Shown here in pieces: positions 42,711 through 54,705 of a DNA stretch of 64,000 nt. Both the position numbers and the translations under genes were made by a program. Every line of letters begins with the position of its first letter. Within the stretch, counting starts at the first letter, position 1. This DNA comes from Paralithodes platypus (lineage: Eukaryota > Arthropoda > Malacostraca > Decapoda > Lithodidae): NCBI GenBank assembly GCA_032716605.1, contig CM064512.1, positions 25,553,781-25,617,780 on the forward strand. The letters run 5' to 3'. The notes under the pieces are model-generated. The model did not search any database and was not told the origin of the DNA. It saw nothing but the letters and a program-made list of their open reading frames with translations.

Positions 42711-45159
42711 TATGCTATGACTGCCTATTTAAATGTGTAAATGTGTGGTAGAGGTATTCAGTGTTCAATACAGAGCTAAACTGTTTCGAATTTGAATATT
42801 GCCTCCGACAGGAGGAGGATATTCTTTGGTTTACCTTGCAACACCATTTACCCCTTGAGAATTATGACGCATTTTGAAATTTTATTGTGGCCCTTTTTCT
42901 ATGATTTTATACAGCGTAAGAAGAACCTTTGGGATGTAGGATAAACTATCATTTGTTAACAGTGATTAAATTATAGAAATATTTCTATACCTATATTAAT
43001 CACGATTGAAGTAGCTTCAATGATGCAGGACAAGCTATCACATGTATTATTATGATAATTACAGACACAAATACTTATAATAAATTGACAAGTAGAATCT
43101 GTGTCATCTTTATATTCCTTCATTTACTACCATTTCACACACGCATTTGTTTTCACTCACACCATCACCTCCATTAGTTATAATGATGACACAAGGTTAC
43201 ATTGCTTCTGTTGTAACTGTTCATACCTTACTTCCAATTATGTGTTTTAATTAAGTGCATGTCCGTAATTTGTTAACAAATAACCTATAACTCAAACAAT
43301 ATCTACACTGCATCATATTATTATAATAATCAATTTTGAAACAAACTGCCTGGGGAACTTAGTATATGATGAAACCACAACAAACACTTCGGCTTAGGAC
43401 TCTCTAAAACGTTTTTGTTTTCTCTCTCTCTCTCTTGAGTACCGTAAATAAAGCCCAGAGCGAAGAAGTGATTTTATATATTTCATACAATTATTTTATT
43501 TTTATTTTATTTTTCGGATTATTTTTGTATCTTGGTATACAACAGGTTCGGCCCTACATGGACACTCTTCACGTATAAGCTATATACGAACATGTGAACA
43601 TTGTATATATCTATCTATATCAATTAATTGCACGTGGAAGAAAGAAAATGGTACCGGTATTTCATAATATGTAACCAAACCTCGCATTTACTTTTCACAG
43701 CATGAATTTGAGAAATATTGGATTGAAAAATATATTCAGCAAATTGATGGTGTATACAGCTAATAGCTACACACAAAATCAATATAATAATATTTAGGAC
43801 AAAAAAAATGTACAAATAAATGCCACCGTATATAAATAAGGCTATAGCAATAGTGCTCTCAGTTTAATGACGTGTTGCATAGGAAACCAAAAACTTTACC
43901 GGTAATCTTATTGTTGGACAAGACGATAATCAAACGCAACACATTTCCACTGCGTGTTTAACAATACCTCTACCACTCTAGTGTAAATCTACTCTCTTTG
44001 GAGGACAGCCTAATTTTATTATCATTAACATAAATAGGCCTAATAATTCAATGTTTTATTGTATGATCTGTTTGACCCAATAGCAATTTTGTTGAAACAC
44101 CTATTAAATAATTGGACATTACATATTTAAAGTATTAAAGGGACAACAATAATCTTATTTACATTAGGTTTATTCTCACTGTTTCAGTATTTACAAGATT
44201 CCTTAACCATTACATTTATATCCTACTTCATGAATCATTAGGTTGTTGGTGTTTGTATTAGTTTCTTTGGTTGGTGTTTTATTATAATGGTATGGGCAGG
44301 AATCTCCCCATCCAATTAACGCTACGATTATGAGGTTTAACTCATTCAGTACCGGTGATATTGTTTTCATCATAATATTATTCTTGCAAATATTAGACGA
44401 TTGTATTAAGCTAAAGAAGGGCGTCTACTATTTGAAATGCTACATACTATCGCAAATAACACCTTAGCTACCACAGCCCCTTTCTTATCTACATATAATA
44501 GTCTGAATATAGTTATAGTGAAATATATGAGATGTCTTCGGTACCAAAAGGGTTACTAAAATGTCTCTATTTATGGCCTAGCTAAGATTCACTAAGGTCC
44601 TCTGCTCTAAGATATATAAATTCACCTGCAGCGGAACGATATCCCTTAAGCTACTTCACACGTGATTAATATAGATATAGAAATATTAGTTCTATAAATT
44701 TATCATGTTTAAGGAATTATGGTCCGTTTTGTCAAACAAATTTCTATCGCCTTATGTTCGACTTACTAATTCGTGTCAACTGCCATATTTAATATACCCA
44801 AATTTCATACCATATATTGGCATTTTGCCTCATCGTTATGATGAAACACAGTCGACATTAATTTGGTGTAAATTTACAAACATGCAATCCAAAAAATATA
44901 TTTAACTGAACTGCACTTCTGTATTTGTTTATGGTAATCGAAGGGACAAGAAGAACCAGACCCACTCTTGTGGGTCCATCTATCCATTCGGAAGGAGGGA
45001 GAACCGTAGCACTTCCTTCACCACTTCCAGGTGGCCTCTCCCAACAATTTAATCTCACCCTCTCCAGTGAATGGAATATAGTTATTTATTAACATTATTA
45101 TTCAGTAAAAGAAGGAAGTTTAACAGTTAAACGTCTTTATACCATCTCAATTAACCCTT
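42711..45159. other. AT-rich interior of the long-TIR element
   Basis: No ORF with a motif. Small frames at 43815-43624 (-), 44705-44905 (+) and 45058-44858 (-) recur in the duplicated copy only because the DNA is duplicated. Nothing supports a gene. Confidence 0.5.
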
Positions 45160-46143
45160 TTTAATACCACAGATCCTTCATTAGCTGCATACAATAGCTT
45201 AAATATAGCTAAATACAAAATAAACGGAACCCTGGTACGGAGGGGGTTAATCTCGGAGGAAGCAGCGCTCGCTGAGGAGGTTGAAAGACGCCAAATCTCC
45301 TCAAGTAAGAAAATAACATGCAAGATTGTGTAATGTGTAATGTTACATTAATGTGTGTGGCCGTGTGTTTGCGTTGACTAGTTACGAAATATGAATAGAT
45401 TAGTGTGAGCTACCATAGTTAAGGGGGAGGTGGGTTGACAGGAGAATACTGTATTGAGAATACATACGTAATCATATAGTTTTAACTTTTAAATTAATAT
45501 TCAATGCATTGAATCAAGGTACTCATTTTATGAGTGGGTCAATGATTTGTTTTAATAGTATTGTATTTATACAGTAAAACACATAAATCCATGCCTACTC
45601 CTGATATGGGGATATATGGGCTTAATAATCATAACTTAATTGAACTATGAGAATGTAAAAGTATATTAAAGTCTCAATTGTATCTGACTTAGATAACATT
45701 ATATCGTTAATATGCTTACATAATCGAATGGATCATAACACCTTATATTGAGCTAGGTTTATAATATTTGGCAAATATGAACATGAGCTACGTAACCTAT
45801 TGCTATTTTAACGATATGTTATTTCATTTTAGGAAGAAGATTTGGAAAGCATACATAAAAATACATAGATACGATGATAGAGGGAGAAATGAAGGAGAGA
45901 GAGAGTGTATCGTGATATTTATCATCCTATGGTTATAGTCAGGGCCCTGGTAATAGTCAGAGTGGTGGAAACAATCCAGGGGGAGGGGCTTACAGACGTG
46001 AAACAGGAAAGAAAGAGGAATGGAGGGTTTGGCTGAGAGGGGGTAGTAGAGAGGGGAAGGAGTGGGGGCGGGGGGTGTATCAATGTTACCAACACAATTC
46101 GCGATTCTCTGCCGGGCAGGTGTATCAGGACTTATGTCCACAA
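45160..46143 (-). repeat. Right terminal inverted repeat
   Basis: Inverse of 41040-41925, about 100 bp longer because of extra sequence around 45880-46040 (gtcagggccctggtaatagt region). Inner edge adjoins a TTAACCC...GGGTTAA unit at 45151-45250, also represented in the left arm. Confidence 0.85.
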
Positions 46144-46148
46144 TAGTA

Positions 46149-47258
46149 CCTCGCTCGTTTCTGTCTCTCGAAATATTCATTCCCTCTACTACCCAACCAC
46201 TCTCTATATGATTTCTTCTTTTCTTCCACAGCTATTCTTACCTCTTCTGTCCACCATGCTGTGCCTTTCACTTCCCTCCCTCTTTTCCTCATTCCACACA
46301 CCTCACATGCTGCACAGATCTCATCCTTAAACACCTTGCTCATCTCCTCCACTTCCTCCATAACTTCCAGGTCGAACCCACCTAGTCGTCTTTCCACTGC
46401 TCTCCTGTACTCCTCCCTGACTTCCTCCTCCTGCAACCTCTCCACCCTCCTCACCATTCCACCCTCCTCTCGCCTCCCTCCATCTCTCCTCACCCACTTC
46501 TTTTGTATCCTAACCTTAGCTACCACTACATAATGATCAGACAGACCCCCTCCAATACCCCTATACACCCTAGCATCCATCACAGATTTCTTCATTCGTT
46601 CATCCACACATACATAATCGATCAATGACTTTCGTTCCACCACTGTCTCATCCTCCATCGTCCACTCCCGTTTCCATGTGTACCTGTGGATCATTCTGTG
46701 TCGGAAGAAGGTGTTAGCTATCCACAGCCTCCTCCCCACACATACGTCCACAAGTGCCCTACCATTCCCATTCCATGATGGTACCAACCACCCTCCCACC
46801 ACTCCCTCAACTTTCCTATGACCCACCTTACCATTCATATCCCCAATCAGATATATTCTTTCGTTCTTGTCAAACTTCTCCAGGCACGCCGCCACATTCA
46901 TCCAGAACTCCTCTTTCTTTCTTTCAAGTTTATCCTCTGTCGGGGCATACACGCATACAATCACCCACGTTTGTATTCCTACTATCATTCTCACCCACAC
47001 AATCCTTGAACCCACAGACCCATACTCTCTTACACATTCCTTCCATTTGCTACTTACAAACAAACACGCACCTTCTCTCGCTGTTCCTTCACTCACTCCA
47101 GCAAACACACCCATTCCACACTCCCACTCTCTCACATCTCAACCTTTCCATTTGGTCTCTGTCATTCCACATACATCCAGCCTGGCATTCACTAGCACTT
47201 CCAGAACCTCTCTCTCTGTTGTGCCATCATTCATGCCACTAACATTCCATGTAGCCAT
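46149..47258 (-). pseudogene. RTE-like LINE, APE-type endonuclease half
   Basis: ATG at 47258 begins MATWNVSGMNDGTTER, a typical LINE endonuclease N-terminus. An in-frame TGA (47141-47139) follows TETKWKG, which holds the catalytic Glu. The frame then continues to the insertion: WVIVCVYAPTEDK, IGDMNGKVG (Asp/Asn of the active site), SLIDYVCVD and GLSDHYVVVAKV (catalytic His). This domain nicks target DNA. The last residues after RARYY come from the inserted element, and the reverse transcriptase resumes at 41034. With the RT half the protein would be about 1000 residues, normal for RTE. One stop here plus two in the RT half and the insertion make it dead. Confidence 0.87.
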
Positions 47259-47398
47259 TCTCAGAATGTCCGAAGGAATGTCCTTAGTCGGTCGTGGTTC
47301 GTCAACATAGGTTCCGTCCGCATCTGAGGCTGTTCGTTCGTTTTTCTTTGCTTAGGTATTTTTTCCGGGTGGGGGTCGCAAGCCCACCGACCCAATAT
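47259..47398 (-). other. Probable 5' leader of the RTE-like LINE
   Basis: About 140 bp between the LINE start codon and the start of a tandem repeat, richer in GC than its surroundings (gggtgggggtcgcaagccca). No motif. Confidence 0.35.
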
Positions 47399-47690
47399 CT
47401 ACCAGATGTTAAAATGTGGTACTAATGTCTGCCATATGTTTAAATATAGTAATAATGTCTGCCGAATGTTGAATTACAGTATTATTGTCTGCCTCATGGA
47501 ATATGGAAGTAATGTTTGACAGATGTTGGAATAAAGTAGTGTCCACTAAATGTTGAAACAAGGTAGCAATGTATGTCTGATGTTGTAATAAGATAGTAAT
47601 GTCTGCCAGGTGTAGAAATCTGGCAATGGCATAACATGATGTCATAACGTATGCCAGATATGGAAATTATGGCAAAGGCATAACAATGTC
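47399..47690. repeat. Diverged tandem repeat, about 36-40 bp unit
   Basis: Seven or so units of the type agatgttgaaatakagtarta followed by atgtctgcc, each differing by substitutions and small indels. Antisense it reads as repeated QH(L/S)ADI peptides, an effect of the repeat. Confidence 0.78.
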
Positions 47691-48090
47691 ACCCAAGCTT
47701 CACCTAACCTAACCTAGTGTAATCAAATCCAACCTACCACATACCTACATCATTATAATACATAAAGTACATGGGTGTGATATGATGTTTTGTAAAGCGT
47801 CAGTGAAACGAAACATGGTGCTATTTGACCCACTGACAGAACTGGGTTGAATATAAGCAGAAACAGATGCCCGGAACAGGCCGTTTAGCACTGATCCATG
47901 ATCATACCATAATGGTTGCTGAGTCTCCTAAGATACTGCTGGTCAGTTAACCTTTGGTATTGAGCAGCCTAAGCGGGTTAATACGCCCGGGTAGTGGTAT
48001 ACAATGTTGCTGGAGGTTAAGCCAGACCTTCCAGCCATTACTGTTGTGGCGGCCGAGATTATGGCAGGCATTACCATGGATATAATATGA
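47691..48090. other. Nothing recognised
   Basis: Includes cctaacctaacctag at 47704, too short to be a telomeric tract. Confidence 0.45.
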
Positions 48091-48358
48091 AGCACTTTGG
48101 AGGAAAAGAGATTTGATTTTGATTTTGCCCCGAGGGGCGAGTTTATTGAGCAGCGCCCCCCATCCTGTGAGGGGACAACCACTAGTAAGGCGATACATAC
48201 TGCTCAAAGAGCCATTATTCCACTGAAACAACAGCATCGTCGTCTGGTTACATTCATATTTGTGTTTATAAGCCAGGTTGGCATTATTCAGATGTGTTAT
48301 TATAGTTTCCTCATTTAATTGTCACATGGCCTGTATAAAAAAAAAAAAAAAAAAAAAG
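48091..48358 (+). mobile_element. Short poly-A retroelement copy 1
   Basis: Body with gccccgaggggcgag, gggacaaccactagtaaggc and aaagagccattattc, ending in a 21-base A run (48337-48357). Shares its 3' part with 48869-49016. The 5' limit is uncertain. Likely SINE or LINE 3' end. Confidence 0.6.
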
Positions 48359-48868
48359 CAAGCAAGCTTGTAGTGACTGAATTATTAATTGACAGGTTGT
48401 AAATAATAGCACTACAGAACTAGTGCAATCGTATGAGGAGATTATTCATATTTTCATTACATCAATGATTATTGAGATCATAGTTAGCTGAATACAATTA
48501 TTACAAAAATAGGCAATGGTATAAATCAACATAATACATAATTTAATACAGGCGGACATAATCATGATCCGGTTCGTTGTGCACTGGGAGCAAAGGTGTC
48601 TTGAGATCGCCTCGTACCCATACACAACGAACGTATTATAGTCTGCATGGTTGGTATCTAATTGAATATACTTAGTGGGTATTTCAAGAATGTCAGGGGG
48701 TAAGGAAATGTGATTTGTATATTAGAAGACTGTGATTAACGAGACGTGTAACATGTGGAGGGAGGTGGTAGAAAGAGAGGGATCTCGTTGGGGGTGGAAG
48801 TTTCGCTCCCAGGAATTTTCGTTCCTGTGGTATTTCAATAATAATAATAAAATAATAATAATAATAAG
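48359..48868. other. AT-rich DNA with (AAT)n
   Basis: An (ATA/AAT)n tract lies at 48838-48867, just before the second poly-A element. Otherwise nothing recognised. Confidence 0.5.
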
Positions 48869-49016
48869 GGGACAACCACTGGTAAGGCAATACATACTGC
48901 TCAAAGAGCCATTATTCTACTGTAACAACAGTATCGTCGTCTGGTGTTATTATAGTTTCCTCATTTGATTGCCACATATGCTGTATATACGTGCTCATGA
49001 AAAAAAAAAAAAAAAG
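48869..49016 (+). mobile_element. Short poly-A retroelement copy 2
   Basis: ggggacaaccactggtaagg to a 16-base A run (49000-49015). Same order as copy 1 but lacking about 50 bp before gttattatagtttcctcatt. Truncated at the 5' end within an AAT tract. Confidence 0.65.
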
Positions 49017-49270
49017 AGAGAGGGGGTTATTTGAGACATGTGTTACTGGGACAATCAAGGGCAGTGGTCGGTAGCTTTACCACATACTATATCTTCCGGT
49101 TGGCTTCGTTGGTGGGCGAGCAAGCATTTCGCCTTATTTAAATTTGAATTGTATTAAATAGTAATCTTGTAATAACAAATAGTCAGAACAAGTCATGTCA
49201 AATAATACAAAGGTCATCGCACTATAGTGATTGTTAAGATCTAAGTTAATAGTATACTGGAATATATCGG

Positions 49271-49361
49271 TAGATAACAGCACAAATTTTATATTTTGAG
49301 GTAGTTATATAAAACTATGTAATTGTATAATAATATATTCGTGATTTTATTTTCATATATA

Positions 49362-49407
<46 letters not shown>

Positions 49408-49498
49408 TATATATGAAAATAAAATCACGAATATATTATTATACAATTACATAGTTTTATATAACTACCTCAAAATATAAAATTTGTGCTGTTATCTA
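49271..49498. repeat. Perfect 228-bp palindrome
   Basis: TAGATAACAGCACAAATTTT at 49271 is mirrored by AAAATTTGTGCTGTTATCTA ending 49498, and I found no mismatch along the arms of about 95 bp. The centre is a TA tract flanked by actgtatata/tatacagt. Could extrude as a cruciform, or represent a young fold-back element with TA edges. Confidence 0.92.
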
Positions 49499-49507
49499 GA
49501 ATATCTA

Positions 49508-49554
49508 GAATAATATTTGCACTGTCCTTATGGTTTACACCACATATACTGTAT

Positions 49555-49621
<67 letters not shown>

Positions 49622-49686
49622 CAGTATATATATATATATATACAGTATATGTGGTGTAAACCAAAAAGACAGTGGAAATATTATTC
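49508..49686. repeat. Second palindrome, about 179 bp
   Basis: gaataatatttgcactgtcc...ggtttacaccacatatactg at the left is mirrored at the right with about three mismatches in the first 36 positions. The centre is again a TA tract with inner actgtata/tatacagt repeats. Lies 9 bp from the previous palindrome. Confidence 0.9.
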
Positions 49687-50879
49687 TCATCAGACCCTGA
49701 AGAATGGAGAGATTGGCCTCTGTCCACACCTTCTGTGATCCGGACCGAAATATATCTGCTCCCTCATCCACATATAAGTCCTTGTTTATCTATCCTTCCC
49801 CCTCGGTATTTATCGTCCCTCCCCAAATTCCTTCTTTCTTTATGGTTTCTACTCACCGTATCTTTATCTCCATCCTTCCAAAGTCAAAGTTTGTTTTATC
49901 TGTTCCCAACTCTTTTCTAAATCCCCCCCCCCCCCCCCCCTCCATATACCGGTAACTATTGCATCTCTCTCTCCCCTCCCCTCTAAGAGAGAGAGAGAGG
50001 GGCAGGCCATATGAAAAGTATTTTTAGCCAGCGGTGTAGGGAAGAAATGAAGGAAGAGACGAGTATTAATTTGTTCTGGCATGTGTGTATGTGTGTGTGT
50101 GTGTGTGTGCGTGCGTGTGTATGTTCCTTCGCTCTATTGGAAAACGGCATTACATATTCATTTTCATGTTCGTATTTAGGTTCTCATTTATTTATCCAAG
50201 GATCATACTTCCCTTCTTCCTTCATATACTTGTATTATTTTCCATTGCTTTCATTTCCATCCTTCCTTCCTCCCGACCACCACCACTACACCCCGATCCA
50301 CACAGGTGGCTATATGCTCATGCTCAAGCTTTCAGTGTTGCCACGTAGGTTCATTGACTATTTCTCTGGTCTAAGCATCCTGGCTGTAGCATCTGTGCAT
50401 GTGGCAACACTCATCACACCATCCCCATTGCACAGCTTGGGCGTCGAGCTGCATGCATCTGCATGCAAAACGAGCTATATCATTTGTATGACCTGACGCT
50501 CATACATAAACCATGTGGTACATAACATTTAAATAAATTACGTTGTACCGCTTGACAACCCAACGCCTCCTGATAGCTTACATCATTCTGGCATAATATA
50601 TTTTCTTCAAACTCTTTCTCTAACGCCTTCTTACACTAAAGATCCTAGATTATAGATATCCTATAGTTACATACTATAGTATCTCTAGGTTGCACCAGCA
50701 AGCCCAGCATGTTCCCAGACACTTCCAGGAGCTTCTCAGCTTTCGATCCATAGTAAAATGTGGGGGTTCCATGTATTCGATGCGGGAAGGTGTGTTTCCA
50801 AGCAAAAGGGGCTTTAGAAACTGAAATACACCAAAAACAGTGATAATTCTTAAAGTAAAAAGGCCACCCACCAATCAGT
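49687..50879. other. Low-complexity and unclassified DNA
   Basis: Contains a C run at 49923-49940, (GT)n at 50085-50120, and C/T-rich stretches. Open frames here have no motif. Confidence 0.45.
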
Positions 50880-50915
50880 GCGCTCCCTTTTACCTGCTCT
50901 CTTCATCAGCTGAGT

Positions 50916-52850
50916 TTGACAATTTGGGGGTCACGTCATAAACATGCCACGCCTTCCCGGCCGACCAATCGGAAGCCTCCATTTTCGGAGCGCCCGGCTA
51001 CCTGTATCGCCACACCTTTAAACTCGCTCTCGCTCTCTTCATCGGCCGATTCTCCTGGTTGCAATGGGTCTAATTTATCAGTGCCAGCCCTATACTCCCG
51101 TAAGCCACTAAAAGACGTTTGCAACCAGCTTCCAGGAACATATTATGAAGAGAAAAGAGTGGAGGTGAAGCGACCAAGGGTTCAAGACGCGCGGGGGGCC
51201 GGGCGGCTGACTCAGCCAATCACAGCGCCGGAGAGCGGGAGGCGTGACTATATTAGGAAGATAGGGGAGGCTGCAGCGGCTTTAGTATCACTCAAACCCA
51301 AATAGTCAGGGTTTTCAAAAATATCAATGTTATCAATATAAGACTTGCTTCACAAAATATCTTGATGCATATCTCAACCCTGCCACTCTAAAGAAACTCC
51401 AATCTGCTGGTTATGAACTAGTCCCTCCCCAGAACTTAAAGCTGCCTGTACAGTCACAATTCTGCACCCTGACAAGAGCATCTTCAACAAAGATGAAGAT
51501 GAGATTGCCAGGGAAATTTCCAAGGAAAACTCCATCACTGTCTGTGAAGTATTTAAAACCCAACGTCAAGCCCTCACAATTCGTTGTGCCTCCCCTCAGG
51601 AGGCCAGTAAGCTTCTAAAAACAGGTCTCAAGGCATTTCATGTGATTTTGCCGCCTGATATTCTGACCCCTGAGTCCTGGATCAATCTCAAGCAGTGCTA
51701 TAACTGCTATGCTTACGGACATCCCACAGCCCAATGTAAGAAACCAGTAACTTGCTCTCGTTGTGCTGAGTCAGGGCACTCATTTACCACCTGCTCTTCA
51801 ATCACCCTGAAATGCTCAAACTGCAATGGCCCTCACATTGCAATCAGTGCCGAATGTCCCTTCCGTCTCAATGTCTTAAAAGACACTAAAAAAACCTCAA
51901 AGGCCACTCCATCCATTCCCAACCAAACACATCCTTTATTCTCATCCCATCCAGTTACTGCCCACATCATATGCTTCAGCGACCACCTCACACATCCCTC
52001 AATCCCCCCCCCCCCCCCCCCCCCTACCCCACCCAACATCAATCCTTCCGGCCCATTGTTCAACTGCGAAATATTCGCCCAAACTTCAGTCTTTGTTAAT
52101 GTTGCACTCCACCTCACTAACCAAAAAGTCACCCCACAGTTTAACAAGCTCCTAATGATGGCCTGACTGCCCACAACCTCCCTGCCATCATGATCCCTGA
52201 GTCTTGGTTCCAGCATAGCAAGAACTCTCACACTCCATCTCTCTCAGCCACTCCTCTTCCTACCCCCAACACAACATCCTCCTCCCCATCAACCCCCACC
52301 CCCAAATCATCCTCTACCCTGCTACCACTATCCTCAACCTCTACCTCTAACCCATCCTCCACTACCCCTATTCCACTACCCTCAACCTCACCTCCAACTC
52401 ATTCCTCCCCTACCCCTATTCCTCAACCCCAAGCGCCAACGAAATCCCTGAAATGTCAATCCCTCCCACCACTGAAAATGAACCTCATGATCCCCCTACC
52501 CCCCCCCCCCTCACAACTCTCACTGACCCAACTCTCAATCCATCTGACCCTGTCCTTCCTGACCTTACTACCCCAATATCCTTCATGCCTCCCCCCCCCC
52601 CCCCTACACCAACAAAGCCCACCATTCCCCCCCCATCTCCTCTAAAACAAAAAACCCCCAGCCCAGCTGAGTTACCCTCCCCTGAATTAAACCGTTCTCG
52701 GTCAAAGTCACGTAAAGTCGAAACCCCAAGAAAAAACGCCACATTTACCTCCAAATCTCTATCTTTTGGAGGAGGCCACTCCTCATCCTCTCCCTCTCCA
52801 GCCCGGGCCCCACCATCCCCCCACTCCCCCACACATAGCTCACTTCACGA
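50916..52850 (+). pseudogene. LINE-B ORF1, gag-like with three CCHC knuckles
   Basis: The first open part (50916-51305) ends in PITAPESGRRDYIRKIGEAA. After a frameshift LDAYLNPATLKKLQSAGYEL and TVTILHPDKSIFNKDE follow. The frame including 51642-52166 carries CYNCYAYGHPTAQC and CSRCAESGHSFTTC (CX2CX4HX4C twice) and CSNCNGPHIAISAEC (a variant third knuckle). A very Pro/Ser/Thr-rich C-terminus with C homopolymers (52005-52023, 52498-52510, 52591-52602) runs to about 52850 in shifting frames. ORF1 packages LINE RNA. The basic SRSKSRK stretch near 52700 may be nuclear-targeting. The homopolymers are likely sites of frame errors. Confidence 0.78.
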
Positions 52851-52854
52851 TACC

Positions 52855-53830
52855 CCATCATGTTAAGATCATCCAATTCAACATAAGACACTACTACACT
52901 AACAGACACCTACGCATACAATTAATTTTAGATAATGACCCGGACATAATACTAATTAACAGCACCTGTACGTACAACACACATAAAATTAGATTCTTTG
53001 GTTACACAACACGACAGACCGACGTTGATGCCAACGATGGAGTTGCAATCATGATAAAAAGCAACATTCAACACGAATTCATCACAGACTGGACTAACAA
53101 ACATTTCCTTGCAGTTAAAACACACACAACACTTGGACCTCATAGTTGCCACCACATATGTCAGACCAAATACCTACATCCCTTACACAGACTTAAATAC
53201 CTTATTCAATAACAATGCACCTACACTCATACTTGCAGACTTAAACGCTAGACACCAAGCTTTCCAACATAATACCATTAATCAACATGGAATTCAACTA
53301 TTAGCACTACACAACCACAAAAGATTAACTTTTCAAGGCCCAGACTTCAACACAGTTTTCACACCAAACGGAAATGGTAAACCTGACTTAATGTTTTCAA
53401 ACCAAGCTTTTAATATATTCCATCATGATATTTCCCCAGGGCCACTTTCAGGATCAGAAAACTGTCAGTTTTCATGTCAATTTCTTCAAACCCAATTCAA
53501 GTCTATGTCAATCTCATTTTAACTACTCACAAGCAAACTGGGAAGAATTCAAACACATTTCATCAGAAGACAACTACATACACGACTATGCGGGACAAAA
53601 CTACACACACATAGAACAACAAAATGTGAACCTACAGAACAAAATAATAAATGCAGCCAACACAACCATCCCAAAAACTACATACAAAATCAAACACACT
53701 TTCAGACCCTCCATCAGAACAACAACGACTCCTAGTGTGCTAATCGTCGTCGATTCGAACAGAACAAACACAACCACATACCAGGCCGAGTACGCTACAA
53801 CCTCTCCAACCTCAGAATCACATCCTTAAC
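52855..53830 (+). pseudogene. LINE-B APE-type endonuclease
   Basis: Begins VKIIQFNIRHYYTNRHLRIQ (Asn of the active site), then DPDIILINSTCTY where the catalytic Glu is expected but replaced. GVAIMIKSNI follows. After a frameshift near 53150 come VRPNTYIPYTDLNTLF and TLILADLNARHQAF (the Asp-x-Asn motif), then NGNGKPDLMFSN. The usual final SDH motif reads PLSGSENCQFS and is lost. Inactive on several counts. Confidence 0.7.
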
Positions 53831-54179
53831 ACCTGCCATCTGATCCTGACTCTCACTGGAATCACCTAGTACACTCAGCAGAACAACACAGAAAAACTAA
53901 GGCCATGGGAATTCTGGCAACACATAAAACGTTTACAAGGTAATAACAATCCCAGAACATCCTCCCGCACTGTTAATGGCAACACAATTACTGATCCTAG
54001 CTATCACAGATACATTTAAACTACATGGCAACAAGTATACCACCCACACCCCATTGAAAGGCCTGCCAAACAACACATCCGCAATATAGAACAACATCTC
54101 ACTACCATCCCTGACAACATCTCCCATGACACACACATTAACCTAAACACACTTGACCCTCAAAACATACTCACTGCTC

Positions 54180-54705
54180 CCATTGTGCCAGACGAAGTCA
54201 AGTTCATCCTGTCTAAAACACGGAGAACGGTCCCTGGTGCCACGTGTATTAATCACCACCTTGTAAAGCACCTACCTAACAATTTCATAACAGCACTCAC
54301 TCGCCTCTACAACCCATCCTGGAATCAGGCTACTTTCCCGTCTGCTTCAAGACAGCGACCATTATCCTCATCATCCCAAGAAAACAAACCAACGACAAGA
54401 CTAATCCACTAAACTACAGACCCATTAGTCTACTTGAGACTCTTGGGAAGACTTCTAGAACGTATCATAAAACCACCGACTCCGTACTATTTCTCGAAGA
54501 ACGAAGGACTTCGCACGAACATGCAATTTGGTTTTAGACAACCCAAGATCCAAGACACCAAGAAGCACTCTTAAACATTCTATCACAAACTACCTTCACA
54601 TAAACACACAGTCCAGACGAAAAAAACAGACAGCCTTAAGTACCAAGGACATAAAACGAGCTTTTGACACAAGGGTGGGCACGAAGCGCTTGAAGGCATC
54701 TTGAG
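54180..54705 (+). pseudogene. LINE-B reverse transcriptase, first part (to motif A)
   Basis: APIVPDEVKFILSKTRRTVPGATCI opens the RT (read in parts). NYRPISLLETLGK is seen near 54415-54455, QFGFRQ near 54525, and the motif A stretch KDIKRAFDT near 54648-54672, in shifting frames. The sequence then passes abruptly into another LINE at about 54705. Confidence 0.68.

Larger units (their letters stand above)
41040..46143. mobile_element. 5.1 kb long-terminal-inverted-repeat element of unknown type
   Basis: Inserted in the RTE-like LINE with a 5-bp duplication TAGTA (41035-41039 and 46144-46148); removing it and one TAGTA joins the LINE codons ARY-YVEG in frame. Ends are TTGTGGACATA and TATGTCCACAA. 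Inverted termini extend about 885 bp at the left and about 985 bp at the right with moderate divergence. The 3.2 kb interior is AT-rich, with no frame longer than about 100 codons and no transposase motif. It resembles fold-back or non-autonomous long-TIR elements. A second copy starts at 59734. Confidence 0.85.

Noticed and set aside
43624..45058. Conserved small proteins shared by the two long-TIR copies (63- and 66-codon frames)
   Set aside because: Identity reflects a recent duplication of the DNA; the frames have no motif and no sign of selection.
47702..47720. Telomeric (CCTAA)n remnant
   Set aside because: Only about three imperfect units; chance or simple-sequence origin is sufficient.
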